64,000 nt of DNA from Paracentrotus lividus (Eukaryota; Echinodermata; Echinoidea; Camarodonta; Echinidae). The position numbers and the translations under genes are program-made. Below are positions 1 through 13,521 of this stretch, in pieces (position 1 is the stretch's first letter; every line of letters starts with the position of its first letter). The stretch lies in contig CALNVZ010000174.1 in the NCBI GenBank assembly GCA_940671915.1, positions 21,086,485 to 21,150,484 on the forward strand. The letters run 5' to 3'. The notes under the pieces were generated by a model, which saw only the letters and a list, made by a program, of their open reading frames with translations, made no database searches and had not been told where the DNA came from.

Positions 1-525
1 TCACTAAAAAAAAAAACTACTGCGTTGTGTGTAGTGACTCACAAACAAAGAGTTGGGTTCCTATAGTAAACAGCTCGTTCGTTAGTTTTTTCTTAACAAG
101 TGTGTAGTTTGTCTTGTTTGTTTTTTACACAGCGTTTACAGTGTGTTATGTTATTTAATCCAACTAACGTACTAGATCCTGAATGTAAACCGAGAAAGCA
201 GCACCACCATCAACACCTGGCATTAGTAGAGAGTATCCGCCGTACTATATTATTTCTAAAATATTACGTCATGCAAAAATCGGGCAGCAACTTTATCATA
301 TTCCTTTAAAACCTGCCCTGGACTTGATGTAATTGCATTCAAAATATTGCAGCGTGTGTTCATATAGTATTTCTTTATTTATTTTTTTTAATTTTTATTT
401 TTTACAGTGACCATGTACAAATCATACCAAACCGTTAGTGACGGTAATGGAGGTTAATGAAGACACACCGAGCACAACATTCAACATTAAGTTTTTCGGG
501 TATAGATGAAGTGGTGTTTATGCCG
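1..525. other. AT-rich DNA, no gene seen
   Basis: No open frame with protein-like composition, no splice-flanked exon and no clear repeat was found. Short poly-A and poly-T runs only. Confidence 0.5.
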
Positions 526-1985
526 CGATCACAGTACCATTTCGGGGCCCGTACGGCGTGTAAAACTGACATTTTTTACCATTTCGGTCACGGGTACCGG
601 TGTATTTTTTACTGATCGCGCAGGCCCCTAGATTATTGATTTCATGTTCTCGATTCTCCCGGCGTTTTTATCAAATCGGTAGACGGTCTGAAGCCCTTGA
701 AAAGCCCTTAGAGTCAAAGGGTTCCGTTCGGGCTGCTGTCGGTGGCCGAGTAGGCTCCGCAAGTTTTTTCTGTCAATTCTTGTAACAAGCCAAAATGGTG
801 TAGGGTGGGTGCAACATGCACCGTACGGACGTCAGCAGGTACCCCTTTGTGGTCCGCACGCCGCCTGACCGATTCCCATTGGGTTTCATGTGGTCTTTCC
901 AAAGTTTTTCCAAATTATATTTGATACATATTTGTAGTATCTTTGTCAAATTTCTCTTTCAAGATTGTTATCTTAAATTATTATCGGGCTAGTCTTATAG
1001 TGATAGTCGATAATCATGAGCATTCTGAAAACATAAATGCATTATTAATTGGTAGCATTTTCCAATGTGTATAGTTATTTGAGACGATGCTCTGTATTGG
1101 CTCAGATTTTCAAGATATTAATAAGTCCCACATAAATATCTATAATATATATCATCAATATATGCTTTTGTGTCTTTGGATCCTTCAAAACCGCTTTATT
1201 TAAATGTATATTTTACAGTATTCTATATCGTATTTGTGGTTTGAAACGTAAATAATTTATCTGCATTTATACTCAAAAGAGCTTAAGACAAATCTTTACA
1301 ACAGGCCCGGACATGAAAGGAGGCGTTCTGTGAACCACCTTCCCAAAAAACCAAAGGTTAACTGACCAAAATAATAATAATAAAATAATAATAAAAAAAA
1401 TAATAATTATAAAATTACAAAAATAACAATTCCCGATGCTTGAACGGCCAAAGTGGACCGCTTTCCCCAATTAAAGCACTTTTGTGTGTCATATTGGTGT
1501 GTTTTTCATTACAAAAGTGTCATACCCCATAAATTGTCATTTGGTCTAAACCCACTACAACAGTACTAATGCCTGTTCGTCTACATATCGCTACATATCG
1601 ACGGGAATACTTAAGGGGCCCTTCAGGAGCCTGGTAGGGTGCAGCAGGATAGCCTTAGGGGAAACCTTAAATATCACAAGACGGTAGTCACCTTTTTACA
1701 ATGAGGATTGAAAGGAAAACCGTGCGGAACCCTTCCAGTCACCTGTAGATGCTTGCGCGGGCCTCTTTAGTGACTCCCGGGCTTTTACCGGGTTGTCTTC
1801 TGCCTACCGATTTCATGAAAACGCCGGGAAAATCGAGAACATGCAGTCGATCTTTTCTACGGGTAGTGAAACATGTCCTCGCGCCCGCAGAATCATAAGG
1901 GAGCCGGACGGGCACCTTCCGAAAATGGCCGCTATGTACGTTTCTATTCGCTGTACGGGCCCCAAAATGGATATGTGATTGTAAA
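526..1985. repeat. GC-richer fold-back (inverted-repeat) element
   Basis: A block near 641-683 (TTCTCGATTCTCCCGGCG) is matched in reverse complement by the block near 1801-1842. The block at 537-558 (GGGGCCCGTACGGCG) is matched by 1950-1972. The pairs are collinear, so the arms fold on each other around an AT-rich middle at about 900-1600. A third, weaker related block lies at 2295-2336. Base composition is clearly GC-richer than the flanks. No transposase-like frame is visible. Probably a non-autonomous DNA element; the ends are uncertain by tens of bases. Confidence 0.5.
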
Positions 1986-2449
1986 AAAGGTGAGCGTCTT
2001 GCGATGCTGTGGGTTTACTTTTGGCTATCCTGCGGCACCCTAATTGGCACCCCAAGGGTTCCTCAAGGGACCCTTGTGATTTTTTAGCCCCCAAAGAAGC
2101 TATCTTGAGGGACCGGTTCGATATACGAAAATTCCCGTCCGGCCTCCTCACGGCGACATCCCTTTAATTATTTTTATATTTCGATTTCAATCCACATATT
2201 TTATACTTTCAACCGACAGGATATGTGACCACAATAGCGGTAGAATGAAAAATCTCAAGGGACTTGTAAGGTCTCTAGATCAACGAAAAGCCGTAGGATT
2301 GGGCAAATCGTACGGGGACCTTTCGAACTGTGATCGCCCCATTAGATGGCGCTAGACAATATTTCTTCATGGCACAATCGCTTTATTATGCAGAGGGCCA
2401 GTTACATTGAAAGATGTTATCACACATACATGCTTTTTTTTTTTTAATA

Positions 2450-2450
<1 letters not shown>

Positions 2451-2492
<42 letters not shown>
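2451..2492. repeat. poly(A) tract, 42 bases
   Basis: An uninterrupted A run, preceded by a T run. There is no recognisable retroposon body next to it, so it is called only as a homopolymer. Confidence 0.9.
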
Positions 2493-2493
<1 letters not shown>

Positions 2494-2940
2494 GATTAAC
2501 CAACACACTTTCCTATAAGGCTTACCACATGTTGTAATGACAAGCTATCCATTGTTATTCTTAATTTCAACTTAATACAAAATACATTCTTTTTTAATTA
2601 CTACTATTTATCTCGTTTATAAAAAGCTGATTCAGGCAAACTTACAAACAACGATGAAACAGGGTATATTTTGTTTCATTGTTACAGAAACATTTTCGAA
2701 GTTTAAGGCTTCGTATCGGCCATACCCCTCCAGCAAACAACAACAAACAAATCGTGGATTCGCTGATAGTGGTCGGGAAATAGGTTAGCAATCTATCTTC
2801 CTTTTTTTTTCACTTCTCCCTCGTATGCATTTTTATGACACCAGAATGTTTTACCCGCCTGGCGCCGTACCCGCCCACTCCCTACCACGGGTCTATGTGG
2901 GTTAACCACCAATCATCAGTATTACCATACTTTTTTTTCA
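2493..2940. other. intergenic, nothing recognised
   Basis: AT-rich sequence without exon signals or a clear repeat. Confidence 0.4.
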
Positions 2941-2944
2941 AGTG

Positions 2945-2996
2945 CTGGCACCCTCAGTTTCTCCTCCTGCTTTCGTCCTCCTTCCTTCCCTCCCTC

Positions 2997-3040
<44 letters not shown>

Positions 3041-3095
3041 CCTCACAAACAATTTTGATATCTCTCCTTCTGTTTATCTCTGTATTTCTTTATGC
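2945..3095. repeat. pyrimidine-rich tract with (CT)n
   Basis: An almost pure C/T strand with an uninterrupted (CT)n core around 2998-3034. It resumes on the other side of the MITE at 3107-4102, so the MITE appears to have landed inside a longer CT tract. Confidence 0.85.
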
Positions 3096-3106
3096 TGATC
3101 TTTCTA

Positions 3107-4102
3107 CACTGTTCGCCATAAAGGTGGAATTTTTTTTTTTCTGGCTCCAACGACGTTATGTTGCTCCGGCTGTAATTTCTTGAAAGAGTTGGTCACCGCT
3201 TTCACGTTCCGGAATCCTGGCTATATCTTGGACGTTCCCTCAACCCTTCCCGGGAATTTTTCTTCCAAAAAGTTTGCCACCCTCAGAAGATGGCCATTTT
3301 TGTCCTTTTTTCTTATTTTTGGGGCCCCTTTTTATTTACGCAACCCACCAAGGCATCCTCAGTCCTGCCCCAAATAAACACGTCTGAGGTGTAGAGGTTT
3401 TATTGTTCTTTAAGTTAAATCTAATTATATGGTTACAGGCACGACTCGTTTGTCTAGGGGAGGGGGTCAAGATTAATTTTAATTGGGCTCAACATTGATT
3501 TTATTCACTTTTACACCATGGAAATTTCTATCTTTCCTTAATTGTATTGTAAAACATCAGCCAAACATAAGTCAAAATAAAATATCATCAATAGTTACCA
3601 TTTACAACCTTGTCATCAAGGCTAAAAAGAAAATAAGGGGAAAATGATAATAATTCAGGGTGAACGGGGATTTTTATTAATTTAATTTTTATCATAAAGG
3701 TGGAATAGAATATTCCGAATTTTCACCAATCACACTTTTTATTTCAACCCCTCCCCTAAACAAGAGACACAAGCCTTTTCCCGTAAATCTAGATTTAACT
3801 TAAAAACCATTATAAACAGTTTATCTCATACGAGTTTCCTGGTTGTAGGACTGAGGGGGCTTGATCGGCCGGGTAAACAAAAAGGGGCCCCAAAATGAGA
3901 AAAAATGACAAAATGGGCATCATGGGGGTGGACAAAATTTTTTTGGGAAAAAAAATCTCCTTGAAGGGTAGGGGGAATGTTGAAATATAGTTAGGGTCTA
4001 AAAAAATAAAAGCAGGGACTAACATATTCAAGAAATTAAAGCCGGAGCCAAATCATGTCGCTACAACGGCAAAACAATATTCCACCTTTACGACGGACAG
4101 TG
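3107..4102. mobile_element. MITE with long inverted arms, TA target duplication
   Basis: The left end reads CACTGTTCGCCATAAAGG; the right end is its imperfect reverse complement (CCTTTACGACGGACAGTG). Both are flanked by TA (3105-3106 and 4103-4104). Homology between the arms continues inward for roughly 370 bases, through the GGGGCCCC and 'ccggagccaaat / tggctccaacg' segments. The TA duplication and CACTG-type end point to a Tc1/mariner-group source; that assignment is inference. No transposase frame remains. Confidence 0.75.
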
Positions 4103-4164
4103 TATAACTCCCTCATTATCTCCTGTCTCGTCTCTGTCCCCATTTCCTTCCATATTTTCTTTAC

Positions 4165-4234
4165 TCCCCCCCCCCCCCTCCTCTCTCTCTCTCTCTCTAT
4201 CTCTCTCCTCTCTCTCTCTCTACTCTCCGTTCTG

Positions 4235-4275
<41 letters not shown>

Positions 4276-4300
4276 TCACCCCTTCCTATCTCTCTATCTC
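4165..4300. repeat. (CT)n tract, second half
   Basis: Runs of C and (CT)n on the + strand continue the pyrimidine tract interrupted by the MITE at 3107-4102. Confidence 0.85.
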
Positions 4301-5045
4301 CTTTTTCTCCTACAACATGTGAATACAGCAACATCAAGCAAAGTCACGTGACTTATATATTTGTAGGTCACGTGCTTTAGGTAAAGGTGAATTCCAGACT
4401 TGGTCATCAATCAACCCGAAGCAGTTTGATCTAGTATTACATGCACGATTTAAAAGCAGTTTAGATGATATCCACATGAAATCCTTAGAGATTAGATACG
4501 CAGCTTACATGTATTTCTCATAGCTATTAGGTCAAACTTTTATTTAATGTTATACAAAGGTATCTTACGTGCGAGAACCATTAATAGAGCAGAAGTTGAA
4601 TTTAGCCATGAGAAGGGTTGTCACTTGCAACTAATATGCCAATGAAATGAACTAGCTCCGTTGTATGAAGTGATTACGATAATGTAGGTCAACAGAAATC
4701 CCCCGATATTTCTTCTTAGCTCCATTTTTTTTTGCAAAAATTACTCGATTTCAATCAAGATAGAAATATCAATGATTTTCAAAGAAAATAATAGAAATAA
4801 AAGAGCTAAATTGAAAATAATCGATAAGAACTGAATACTAAATTTACTAAATGATACAAATACCGTAGAAATCTACCATTTTTTTTTCGTTTGTTTTCTG
4901 ATTATCAATTGTTTCACATGTTTCATAATACTTTTATAAGGTGTGTTATAATCATTTTATCAATCTTACATGTCCAACCGTATGGATATTTTCAGGGCCA
5001 ATCACATAGACAGGTTGATTTCAACTGTTTAATTAAGTAATGATT

Positions 5046-5076
<31 letters not shown>

Positions 5077-5594
5077 TGAAATCATTAGATAATCAAAGGC
5101 TCGTTCTGTCATATTGAAACAATCAAATACAAAATAGTGTGGATCAATCATGTTGTGGACAATGCACGACTCTCGGCCAATGTGGCTGAAATAGTAAGAG
5201 CGCCATCCTTATCCGATTCTTTCTTTTAAGAAGTAGAAATTCGGATGTGGTGGCAAAAGGCGTATTTTCTAGTTCTAACGTATCCCGAAATATGCCCATA
5301 TTTATGTGTATTTATGAATAATGCACGAACTTGAATTTAGTTTAAGCTCCATTTAAAAACTGTAGAGCGCTTGGAGCCTTCTAATGAATTAAGTGATAAG
5401 CTTATATAAGCACGTATGAATAGTATTATCATTATTGTTCCAATTATTATCACTCTATGATAGCAAAAACGATTTATAAAAAGAAATAAATCTTTCCAGT
5501 TAATTCGTAGGGCTGAATTCAATAATAACAAAGATGGCGCTCGATCATTCAAATAATTTGTTCATTCAAGGCGGAAAACCACGGAATTCGGAGA

Positions 5595-5598
<4 letters not shown>
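4301..5598. other. intergenic, no gene seen
   Basis: AT-rich, with an A run at about 5050-5075. Open frames here are short and low in complexity. Confidence 0.4.

Positions 5599-5631
<33 letters not shown>
5599..5631. repeat. poly(T) tract, 33 bases
   Basis: Homopolymer T run. It may be the tail of an unrecognised retroposon on the - strand, but no body could be identified. Confidence 0.85.
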
Positions 5632-5633
<2 letters not shown>

Positions 5634-5984
5634 GGAATTGGCACCCCATTTTTTGGTTAATGGTTGCAAAAAAAATAAATGTAGGTTCTGGGGTTTTTAG
5701 TTTTAAAAAAAATCAGATGTCAGTAGTCAATTCTGATTGGAAAAACAACCCTAATGATTGCTAATAATGAAGATGCACAAACTCAAAATGAGACAGTAAT
5801 TTTGCCAAAAATGCCATATAATGGTCAATTTTTAGAGGTAAATGTGTATTTCAATAATTTATTTTTCTCTTGTAGGTTGCTCTAACAGTGCCCAATAGTT
5901 TGCCATCATAGATTTGATATTACAGTACCTATATTTCTTTTTATGGTGAAGGCTAATTTTTGAATGTGTACCCTGATTGTACAA

Positions 5985-6480
5985 CAACATTTATCCCTTT
6001 ATTCCTCTCTTTTTCTTTCTCTTCGCTTTTTTTCTTTTTTCTTTACCTCATATTCCAGTTCGCACGCACGCATTTTAAAACACCTCCCGTATTTAAGCTC
6101 GCGCACACTCATACGCACTCTCGTTCATAAGGGCCCACACACATACACCCTCCTCCCGACACACACTCATACACAACCACATTCCAATTTTATTCGCCCG
6201 CTTACAACTACACGCACACACAATCCGTCTTTGAACACCCACATCTACCCTTCCTCTATCATCTATGGACTTTCACCCACCCATACACACACACACACAC
6301 ACTCACCCCACAGCATTAAACACCCATACACCCTAATTTCCCCCTAACGCCTACCCCCCCCCCACACACACACACACACAACGTCCCTCATCCACCTATC
6401 CCACATTTTTATATACCCTCCCTCACACACCTTCCCACATTGTCACACAACAACAATTATCCTCCCTCTATGGTTTACAT
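5985..6480. repeat. C/A/T-rich low-complexity region with (CA)n
   Basis: The + strand is nearly free of G, with CT-rich sequence passing into (CA)n runs around 6288-6302 and 6362-6380. The 127-residue open frame across it (5964-6347) is a by-product of this composition and is not called as a gene. Confidence 0.8.
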
Positions 6481-9400
6481 ACCCCGAAACCCAGACACAA
6501 ACCCTTTATTGCAGTTTTTGTGTTCGACAACCCTCCTTAAACTCAGTTATACAATAATCTGAAAATGCCCCAGTTATACAAGTACGTTTCAATTAAAACA
6601 GTAAAACATTTAGGTTTGTCGTTACCTTTTTTCTTTTACTCTCCAATACCTATAAAAAGTGAAATGTTTAAAAGTTTATCCGCTGTTTAAAATTGTCTAG
6701 GTTTCAACAATTTCAGGGATGTTGGGCGTGAGATGAGAGTATTACGCCAATCACAATGCCCCGATAAATCGAAGTAGTTATTGGGTGGATTAGTCTTATC
6801 GATTCTTGGGCTTGACCTACGTTGCAAACCAGCAAACAATTTTTTCGTAGAGCAGCTTTTCTTGAAGAGATAGTCTTGCTTTTAGCATTTTCCTTGGTAT
6901 TTTCGGAAAGGCAATGAACCAGACTACAACGGAGTTTCATTAAAATGAATAAGAATAAATCTTTAGAATTTTTAAGCAAGATATCGCGTCTGAAAATAAA
7001 TACATGATGTGATTCTTTACTCTGCGTTTATTAAACCCCACTAATTATTGATGGATTTCACAAATGAAATTATATTGACAGGAAGCAGTCGAAAACTTCC
7101 TACACTATTTTTTTCATGCGATAAGTCAGTGCTGAGACATCTCTATTACGTTTTGATAGTAATATCCTTTGGGCTGGAACCCTAGAGATTGGCAAGCCAG
7201 GGGTTCGCAGCTAAGGTCTTCTAAAAATTTTGTTATTTCACATCACACCTCGCTTTTTATGTAATATTCATATGATTATCACCACCTCTCCATATTTTCA
7301 TTTTTTTTTTTTTTTTCATATTACAATTCCTCACTGTTGAACGATATGCCAACAGCCATATATTATCTTTCATTCCACCATCCCTATCAATAAGAAGATC
7401 CCTCTGTCTTTCTCTCATTTTCTGATTTTCTATCAAGATGCAACATATTAAAGTCTACCTGTACCATTCAGACTCTTACCCCGGAGCAAAAACCTAGAAT
7501 AAATTGTATCTTAGATCTTATTTGTTTTCACCTCTATGCGTTTCCTTTTTCCCTTATCCATCCTCTCTCATTCATTAACACCCTTCCACTCCCATTCTTT
7601 TTCATCTCTCTCCCCTCCCTTACTCTCATCCTCACTGATAACTATGTTTTCTACACTTGTGTGCACTTTCCATGCCCTAGGGTGTGTGTGGTGAACATGA
7701 AGCCAAGTCTCTCCCGCATGACTACCCAAAGTTTGCAATACTGCATCGGGTTTACATTTCCCTAATCCAGTAAATAAATCCAGAGTGATTTCTCGAAAAA
7801 GGGGTTCATGCTCACATGTTTGCAAACCACCAAAGTACGGCACTCTAGAGTGATTTGCTACTAGACCGGTAATTCTACCATCCTCGTCATAAAATCATAA
7901 ACCGTCATATTTTGGTCACGGTCATTATTCTCTCTCTCCCCGAACTCTTTGATATCTCTATCTATCTCTATTTTTGAATGACTCTCCCCCTCCCTCGCTC
8001 TCTCTCTCTCTCTCTTTCAGTGTGTTGCTCACCTTTTTTTCCTTTCATTCGCTCTTGATTTAACCCTTTTCATACACAGTCAGATCATTGTAGGCATCTG
8101 ATGTAATCATTGTTCTCAGACTTTGCTGCCTCCGACGACTTAACTTACAAAAATCAAACACCTAAAGGGTGGTGAATGCTTCTCTGTGAAGACGAAATAA
8201 ATTCAGAAGAAAATTTACCAACGGCGAGAGTTTCCCCTTCCTTTGAGATCTACATTACAGAATACAGTGCCTTCCATGCTCCATTGAAGTCTACAAGCAG
8301 GTAAGAACAACATTATTGCTTTAAGTTCTTTCTTTTTTAGGTCGAAGAAACGTTAAGGTTAATAAATCTTCTGTTTAATTTATTATCAACGTGACTTTAA
8401 ATAACTCATTCATTAATATAAGTATATATGTTATGTTAGAATGTGTTTATCGATTTTTTTTTCTTCTCGAAAAAAAGAAAAAACCATGCAACAATAGTTT
8501 CATATGGATCCCATCTGTTTCGTTTAATGTAAGAATAGTCATTAACAAGTCCACATCTTAGTTTGATAGCACGAGCAAAAATAATAGCAGAGCGTTCTTT
8601 CTTTAATTATGATGCTGAAGCATTTTTATATACCGCTGTACCACGTGAAATTAACGCAAATAGGTTTTCACATCGCTTAAATCTCGGGTTGCTTTATATT
8701 TCCAAACGGTATAGTGTTACACAAATACATCAAAGACCATATTGGTTTTGGTTAGCTTTCGGTAACACCATGTTGTATTAAGCCTTAATGAAATAGCTGT
8801 TGGTATACATGGTATATCTTTCTTCACGAAAACCCACTAAACTTTATTAGAAATAGAATAAAATATACTAAACTTTTATAGATCTTTTTTTTTAGCGTTA
8901 AAATGTTGAAAATGAGGAAAAATTGAAAATTAATGGAAAATAAAGAAAAGATTAAAATGGAAAAGTTTGTGTAAAGATTATAAATTTGAAGTGTTTTAAC
9001 TTTTAAAAAGAACTTTTTTCTTCGGTAGAAACTAAACTTTGTCTCGTGTTTGAGTTAAAAGGCTTTTTTTTTGTGGGGAAAAAAAGATTTATTAACAACC
9101 CTTTCAATAAATGATATTCTTACGTTTTTATATTATATTCAACCATGTAAAATTGGTTCTAATATCTCTGTTACTAGTTTCCGTGTGCATTATGAGAAAT
9201 ACAGGCCATCGAATTTTAATTCTACATTCGCCTTGTCATCGTCATGAATAAAATTCTAATTGAATAGCATATGTTTTTTATCAGAATTTATATATTTCTG
9301 TGAAATGATATTTAGTTAAAATTTTATATAATATATTTCATTTGAGCATTCCATTAATTCTCGTGGAAATTGCATTCATTTACATTTTCCTAGATTCTGG

Positions 9401-9778
9401 CGTGTTCTAAAATTGATGTCTCCAAGATAAATATAAACGCATGCATGTACCTTTATCTAAAAACAAAACATTAAAGACCAATAACTTCAAGGAAAGATTC
9501 AAAGGCTTTTTTCAAATGATATCTTTCGTTGTTCTTAATCAATATTAATAACACCACTCAGGCATTGCCAATCATGTGAAAACGCAACGTCATCATGGTT
9601 TTGATGAATCACGGGTCTTCGACCTACAACAGACTTCTCGGTTCCTAGAAAGCGTGTAGACCATTAACTTCCGTGCACCGACATGGTAGAGTTCATTCGT
9701 GAATTTCATCAATCCATAATGAATTAGCCATTACTTTTGTAACATATTCTTGCCGGGTTTAAATTAATAATGAAGGGT
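6481..9778. other. intergenic, no gene supported
   Basis: AT-rich DNA with a T run at about 7303-7317 and a CT tract at about 7990-8020. One - strand open frame (7568-7843, 91 residues) has fairly balanced composition but has no splice context I trust and no recognised family. Confidence 0.4.
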
Positions 9779-9828
9779 GTTGTGTGTGCGTGTTTCTTTG
9801 TGCGTGCGCGCGCGAGTGTGCGCATTTG
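9779..9828. repeat. alternating GT/GC purine-pyrimidine tract
   Basis: An interrupted (GT)n passes into GCGTGCGCGCGCG. Alternating purine-pyrimidine DNA of this kind can adopt the Z form; that is general knowledge, not shown here. Confidence 0.7.
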
Positions 9829-10882
9829 GTTCGAGGTATCATATGAGCTGAAGTTGGTGTTTATTACAAAATACACTGGTAGAGTTTTTTTTTTTTTTTT
9901 TTTATGTGTTTCTTTTTTTTTTCGTGGGTGGGGGGGGTTGTCATAATTATTTGTGGTGGGAGGACTACTTTTCTATTTGCTGCAGATATTTCCATGCACA
10001 ACAGCTATGGATATTTGTTTAACTAAAATATTCGATCATCGTCATTTATGAAGAGGAAAAACACATACTTTTCAGTCATAAATCGTTATTGTTATTTTGG
10101 TATGTAGTCTAGATAGACTTGCTTTGGATCTTCTCTTCGACCTACTATATTTTTTAAGTTCAATTTCCTTTTGCTATCCATATCCCACGTAGCCCTTCAC
10201 ATCTCCACCCACGTGAACCACAATGGGAATTTATTCACCAGTGAGTAGACGTGAGTGGTTACGCAATCATCGGGTCAAGATCAAACATCTAATCCTGGGA
10301 CAATTTACACAGTAACTGTTTGATGGGAGTATGACGCAAAGAACCGGTGGATGGTTCGAGTTAACATGGGGTTGGCTGTTCAAATCGGAAATACGTGGAA
10401 GCCCTTTTTATATGATACTATATTAAGATAACAAGTAGAACTAGAACAGTTATTCCCATCGAATGCTTTATTTTAATGCACTTTTTAGCTGATGTAGCTA
10501 TACTTTGAATGAACGGAAATTTCAATGGACGATTATTCTCTGGAAAAAAACTACAATTTCCTACATTATATCCTTGAAAAAAAAAAGCATCAATACATTT
10601 TAAAAATTGAATTTAAAAAAAATACACCGGAAATGGACGTTGGGAGATATGTTTTATGAGATCCGGAGATGTTGTCTTTCATATATTTTTTGAAAATGAT
10701 ATTCAATATTTATACCTCAGGCTGATTGTAAAAATTGATAGAAAAGGCAAATCCAAAACGATCATTTAAATCGATTAACACCCAAGTGTATGTGGTACTC
10801 GTAAATATATAATTTTGACCATTTTCCTTGATGTCGAAACGGGTGTAATTTGAAATATTACCATTACAATCTCCCCTCAAAA
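9829..10882. other. intergenic, nothing recognised
   Basis: T-rich and G-rich short runs at about 9886-9936, otherwise plain AT-rich sequence. Confidence 0.4.
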
Positions 10883-11070
10883 TATTGTCTTTACTTTTGT
10901 CTTTACTTATAATTATCTTTACTTTAGTCTTTACTTAAAATTGTCTTTCCTTATAATTGTCTTTACTTTTGTCTTTACTTAAAATTGCCTTTCCTTATAA
11001 TTGTCTTTACTTTTGTCTTTACTTAAAATTGTCTTTACCTTTGTCTTTAATTAAAATTGTCGTTACTTTA
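10883..11070. repeat. minisatellite of TTGTCTTTACTT units
   Basis: Short units of the type TTGTCTTTACTT and AAAATTGTCTTTCCTTA alternate in a higher-order period of roughly 44 bases, repeated about four times with point changes. All units read in the same direction. Confidence 0.85.
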
Positions 11071-12838
11071 AAAGATAAATTAGGAGGAAAAAAACATTGT
11101 CGTAAAGATTGTGGTAGCTAAGAAATGCTATGACAAAATTTCTAGAACTTGAAATCATCTCATTGTACTTTTATACAGTGAGAGGCTGCATTGGCCTCTT
11201 CAGCATGTAAACTGAGATGCAAAGGCATAATAATATATTCATCATTTGCATGGAATGGAAATATAGAAGGTATCTCAATCACGTGATGCCATTTTCCCCC
11301 CAATTATACTTCATGGTCTTACAGTCCTATTTTGTATGTGAAATGGGCCTTGATTCTTTTTGATGAAGAGCATATCATCATGTTTGCATTTTGTCTGATT
11401 GTTGGAGGGTGATTGTTCAATGTGGCAGGAAAGAACAAACAGGACCAATTGCTTTGGTGCGGCAAGCTCAGAGGGTTAACATGTTAATCATCAACAACTT
11501 GGTTACGCATTGTCTCCATGGGTTTCCGTTCGTGTAATCATCTTTTAATAGTGACAAGATCACCTCCATTCCTGAACATTTCATTTGATTGACCCATTCA
11601 ATCGGATTAGCTTCTCCCATGAAGCTGGCATATCACACCGAAGAGCGCAGTCACGTCACGTAGTAGATTAACATTATACAGTTTCGTCATCGTTCGACAT
11701 GTGCAAAGTCACCGCGCAGACACCTCACTTCATGGTATCCAGTGTGATCTAAAATACAAGAATAAAGGCACAGTTAACATGAAGACAATGTACAATTGTT
11801 AAGCTCTTATCCGCCGAAAACTGGACAGGTGAACTTTTTTCCAAGAACATCGCCGTATTGAAATTTAATGAACACGTCAGCATATTTGATTGAACTTTAC
11901 ACAAGTTGATAAGTTGGTGGCGCCAATTGTTGAACTCCTGGGTCGCATAAGGTCACCGACAACCCTATCAGCAACGAAGAGTGTCTATACTTTATTAAGA
12001 GATCAGAGGGGTTTTAAATGATTTTTTTTTTTTATTCTTCCGTTTATCGAGTAAGACTTATGTGATTCCGCCAACTTCCATATCGTTTTTCTTTGCTCAA
12101 GTGCCTTTCTGATGTTGTGACAAATTTATATCATATTGCACGATCATTTCACAAAGGTAAGAATAACAAAATTAAGATGAATAAACATACTTTGGAGATT
12201 GATGTGAATAAGACATATTGTGAAATATGTTTATTTCCATATCGATTTTAAGATTAATGTATTGAGTCTCAGAGAGTTCATCGTAATGTTATGATATAGT
12301 ATTCGTGCAATAAAAAGTAATGTTCAAAGGCCAAAATGTTTTAAGTGTAAAAAAATGCATCTATTCAAATTTTCTGTGTGACAGAAATAGCTTGCAGTTC
12401 TCTTGGTGGTAATACGAAATAATGCCGGCTCAATTGCCAACTTATAACCCCAATTGCTGTATGTCCACTCATACCGACCTAATGCTGCAGTCACACAGAC
12501 ACTTAAGTGTAGTTACGTTTTTGTTGTTTTAATCTTATTTCATCCTCTATTCTATCATTTTTTATGTATTTCTTTGTTTTATTGGATGGACGAAATTATC
12601 ACTATTTCCATTGCTAATTATGACGGGAAGGCATCCGTGGGGATCCGCAGTAAAGGAAATAATTTTTAGACGCAACCGGACGTAAGTCAACGTAAGTGTC
12701 TATATGACTGTAGCAATAGGCCTATGCGCAGATCAAAATGTATTATTCAGATTAGAGTAATTTTGAGTGGGTAATTGCGTCATTGTATCACGACAAGTTA
12801 GGGTCGTTTATGTATGCTTATGATACATTCCCCGACTC
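11071..12838. other. intergenic, nothing recognised
   Basis: No exon, RNA gene or clear repeat seen. Confidence 0.35.
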
Positions 12839-12840
12839 TA

Positions 12841-13521
12841 CAGTGCGTCCCAAAAAGAACTATACACTTTTGAAATGGCTACCAAATAAACGAATATATG
12901 GTTCTTGGGGGGAAAGTTTAGAGATATATAAAGCTCATATCCTCAACTATCATTATGACACAAAAAATTCCGAAAATATTCCATTCTTCAATGAACAATG
13001 CCCACATTTGTGTAGGACACAAAAATTAGCCTGCGCAGGAATTCGGTATTCATTTATCACCTTTGTATGGCACGCCAAGACGGATTCAAATAATAATGGA
13101 ATAAATCGCCCAACAAAGACAAAAATAAAATGAATTCAAAGCAAAAATCAATTATATAAAATCAAAACGGTGAAGAAAAAAAAAACTTTGAGTACAATTT
13201 TGATTGTTTATTTCTGACTTTCGGTATATTTTTTACTCCGTTAGCTGAGTCATTCCATTATTCTTTTTTTCCCTATTGGCGTACCATACAAAGGTGATAA
13301 ATGAATAGCGAATTCCTTCGCAGGCTGTTTTTTGTGTCCTTCACAAAAGTGGGTATTGCTCACTGAAGAATACGTTATTTTCAGATTATTTTTTTTTGGT
13401 CACAATGATAGTTGAGGATATGAGCTTTATATACATATAAACATTTTCCCGAATAATCATATATTTTTTTATTCTGTATATGGCCATTCCAAAGTGTATA
13501 GTTCTTTTTTGGGACGCCCTG
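12841..13521. mobile_element. palindromic mariner-type MITE, family A copy 1
   Basis: Ends are CAGTGCGTCCCAAAAAGAAC and the matching GGGACGCCCTG, flanked by TA at 12839-12840 and 13522-13523. The arms are about 300 bases each and share the blocks CTATACACTTTTGAAATGGC, AAAGCTCATATCCTCAACTA and CATTTATCACCTTTGTATGG in inverted order. No transposase remains. The same family recurs at 29597-30271 and 45409-46229. Open frames across it are repeat-derived and are not called. Confidence 0.8.

Noticed and set aside
1813-2151. 112-residue - strand open frame
   Set aside because: It lies in the GC-richer fold-back element, where stops are rare by composition; no domain.
5964-6347. 127-residue open frame
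   Set aside because: It is a by-product of a strand almost lacking G (CT and CA repeats); the residues are Ser/Thr/His/Pro/Leu low complexity with no domain.
7168-7225. tRNA-like GGGGTTCGCAGCTAAGG segment
   Set aside because: Only a weak B-box resemblance, no A box at proper spacing and no cloverleaf.
7568-7843. 91-residue - strand open frame with balanced composition
   Set aside because: I recognise no family, an upstream stop lies close by, and no flanking splice pair or neighbour exon supports it. Kept only as a candidate for an RNA-seq check.
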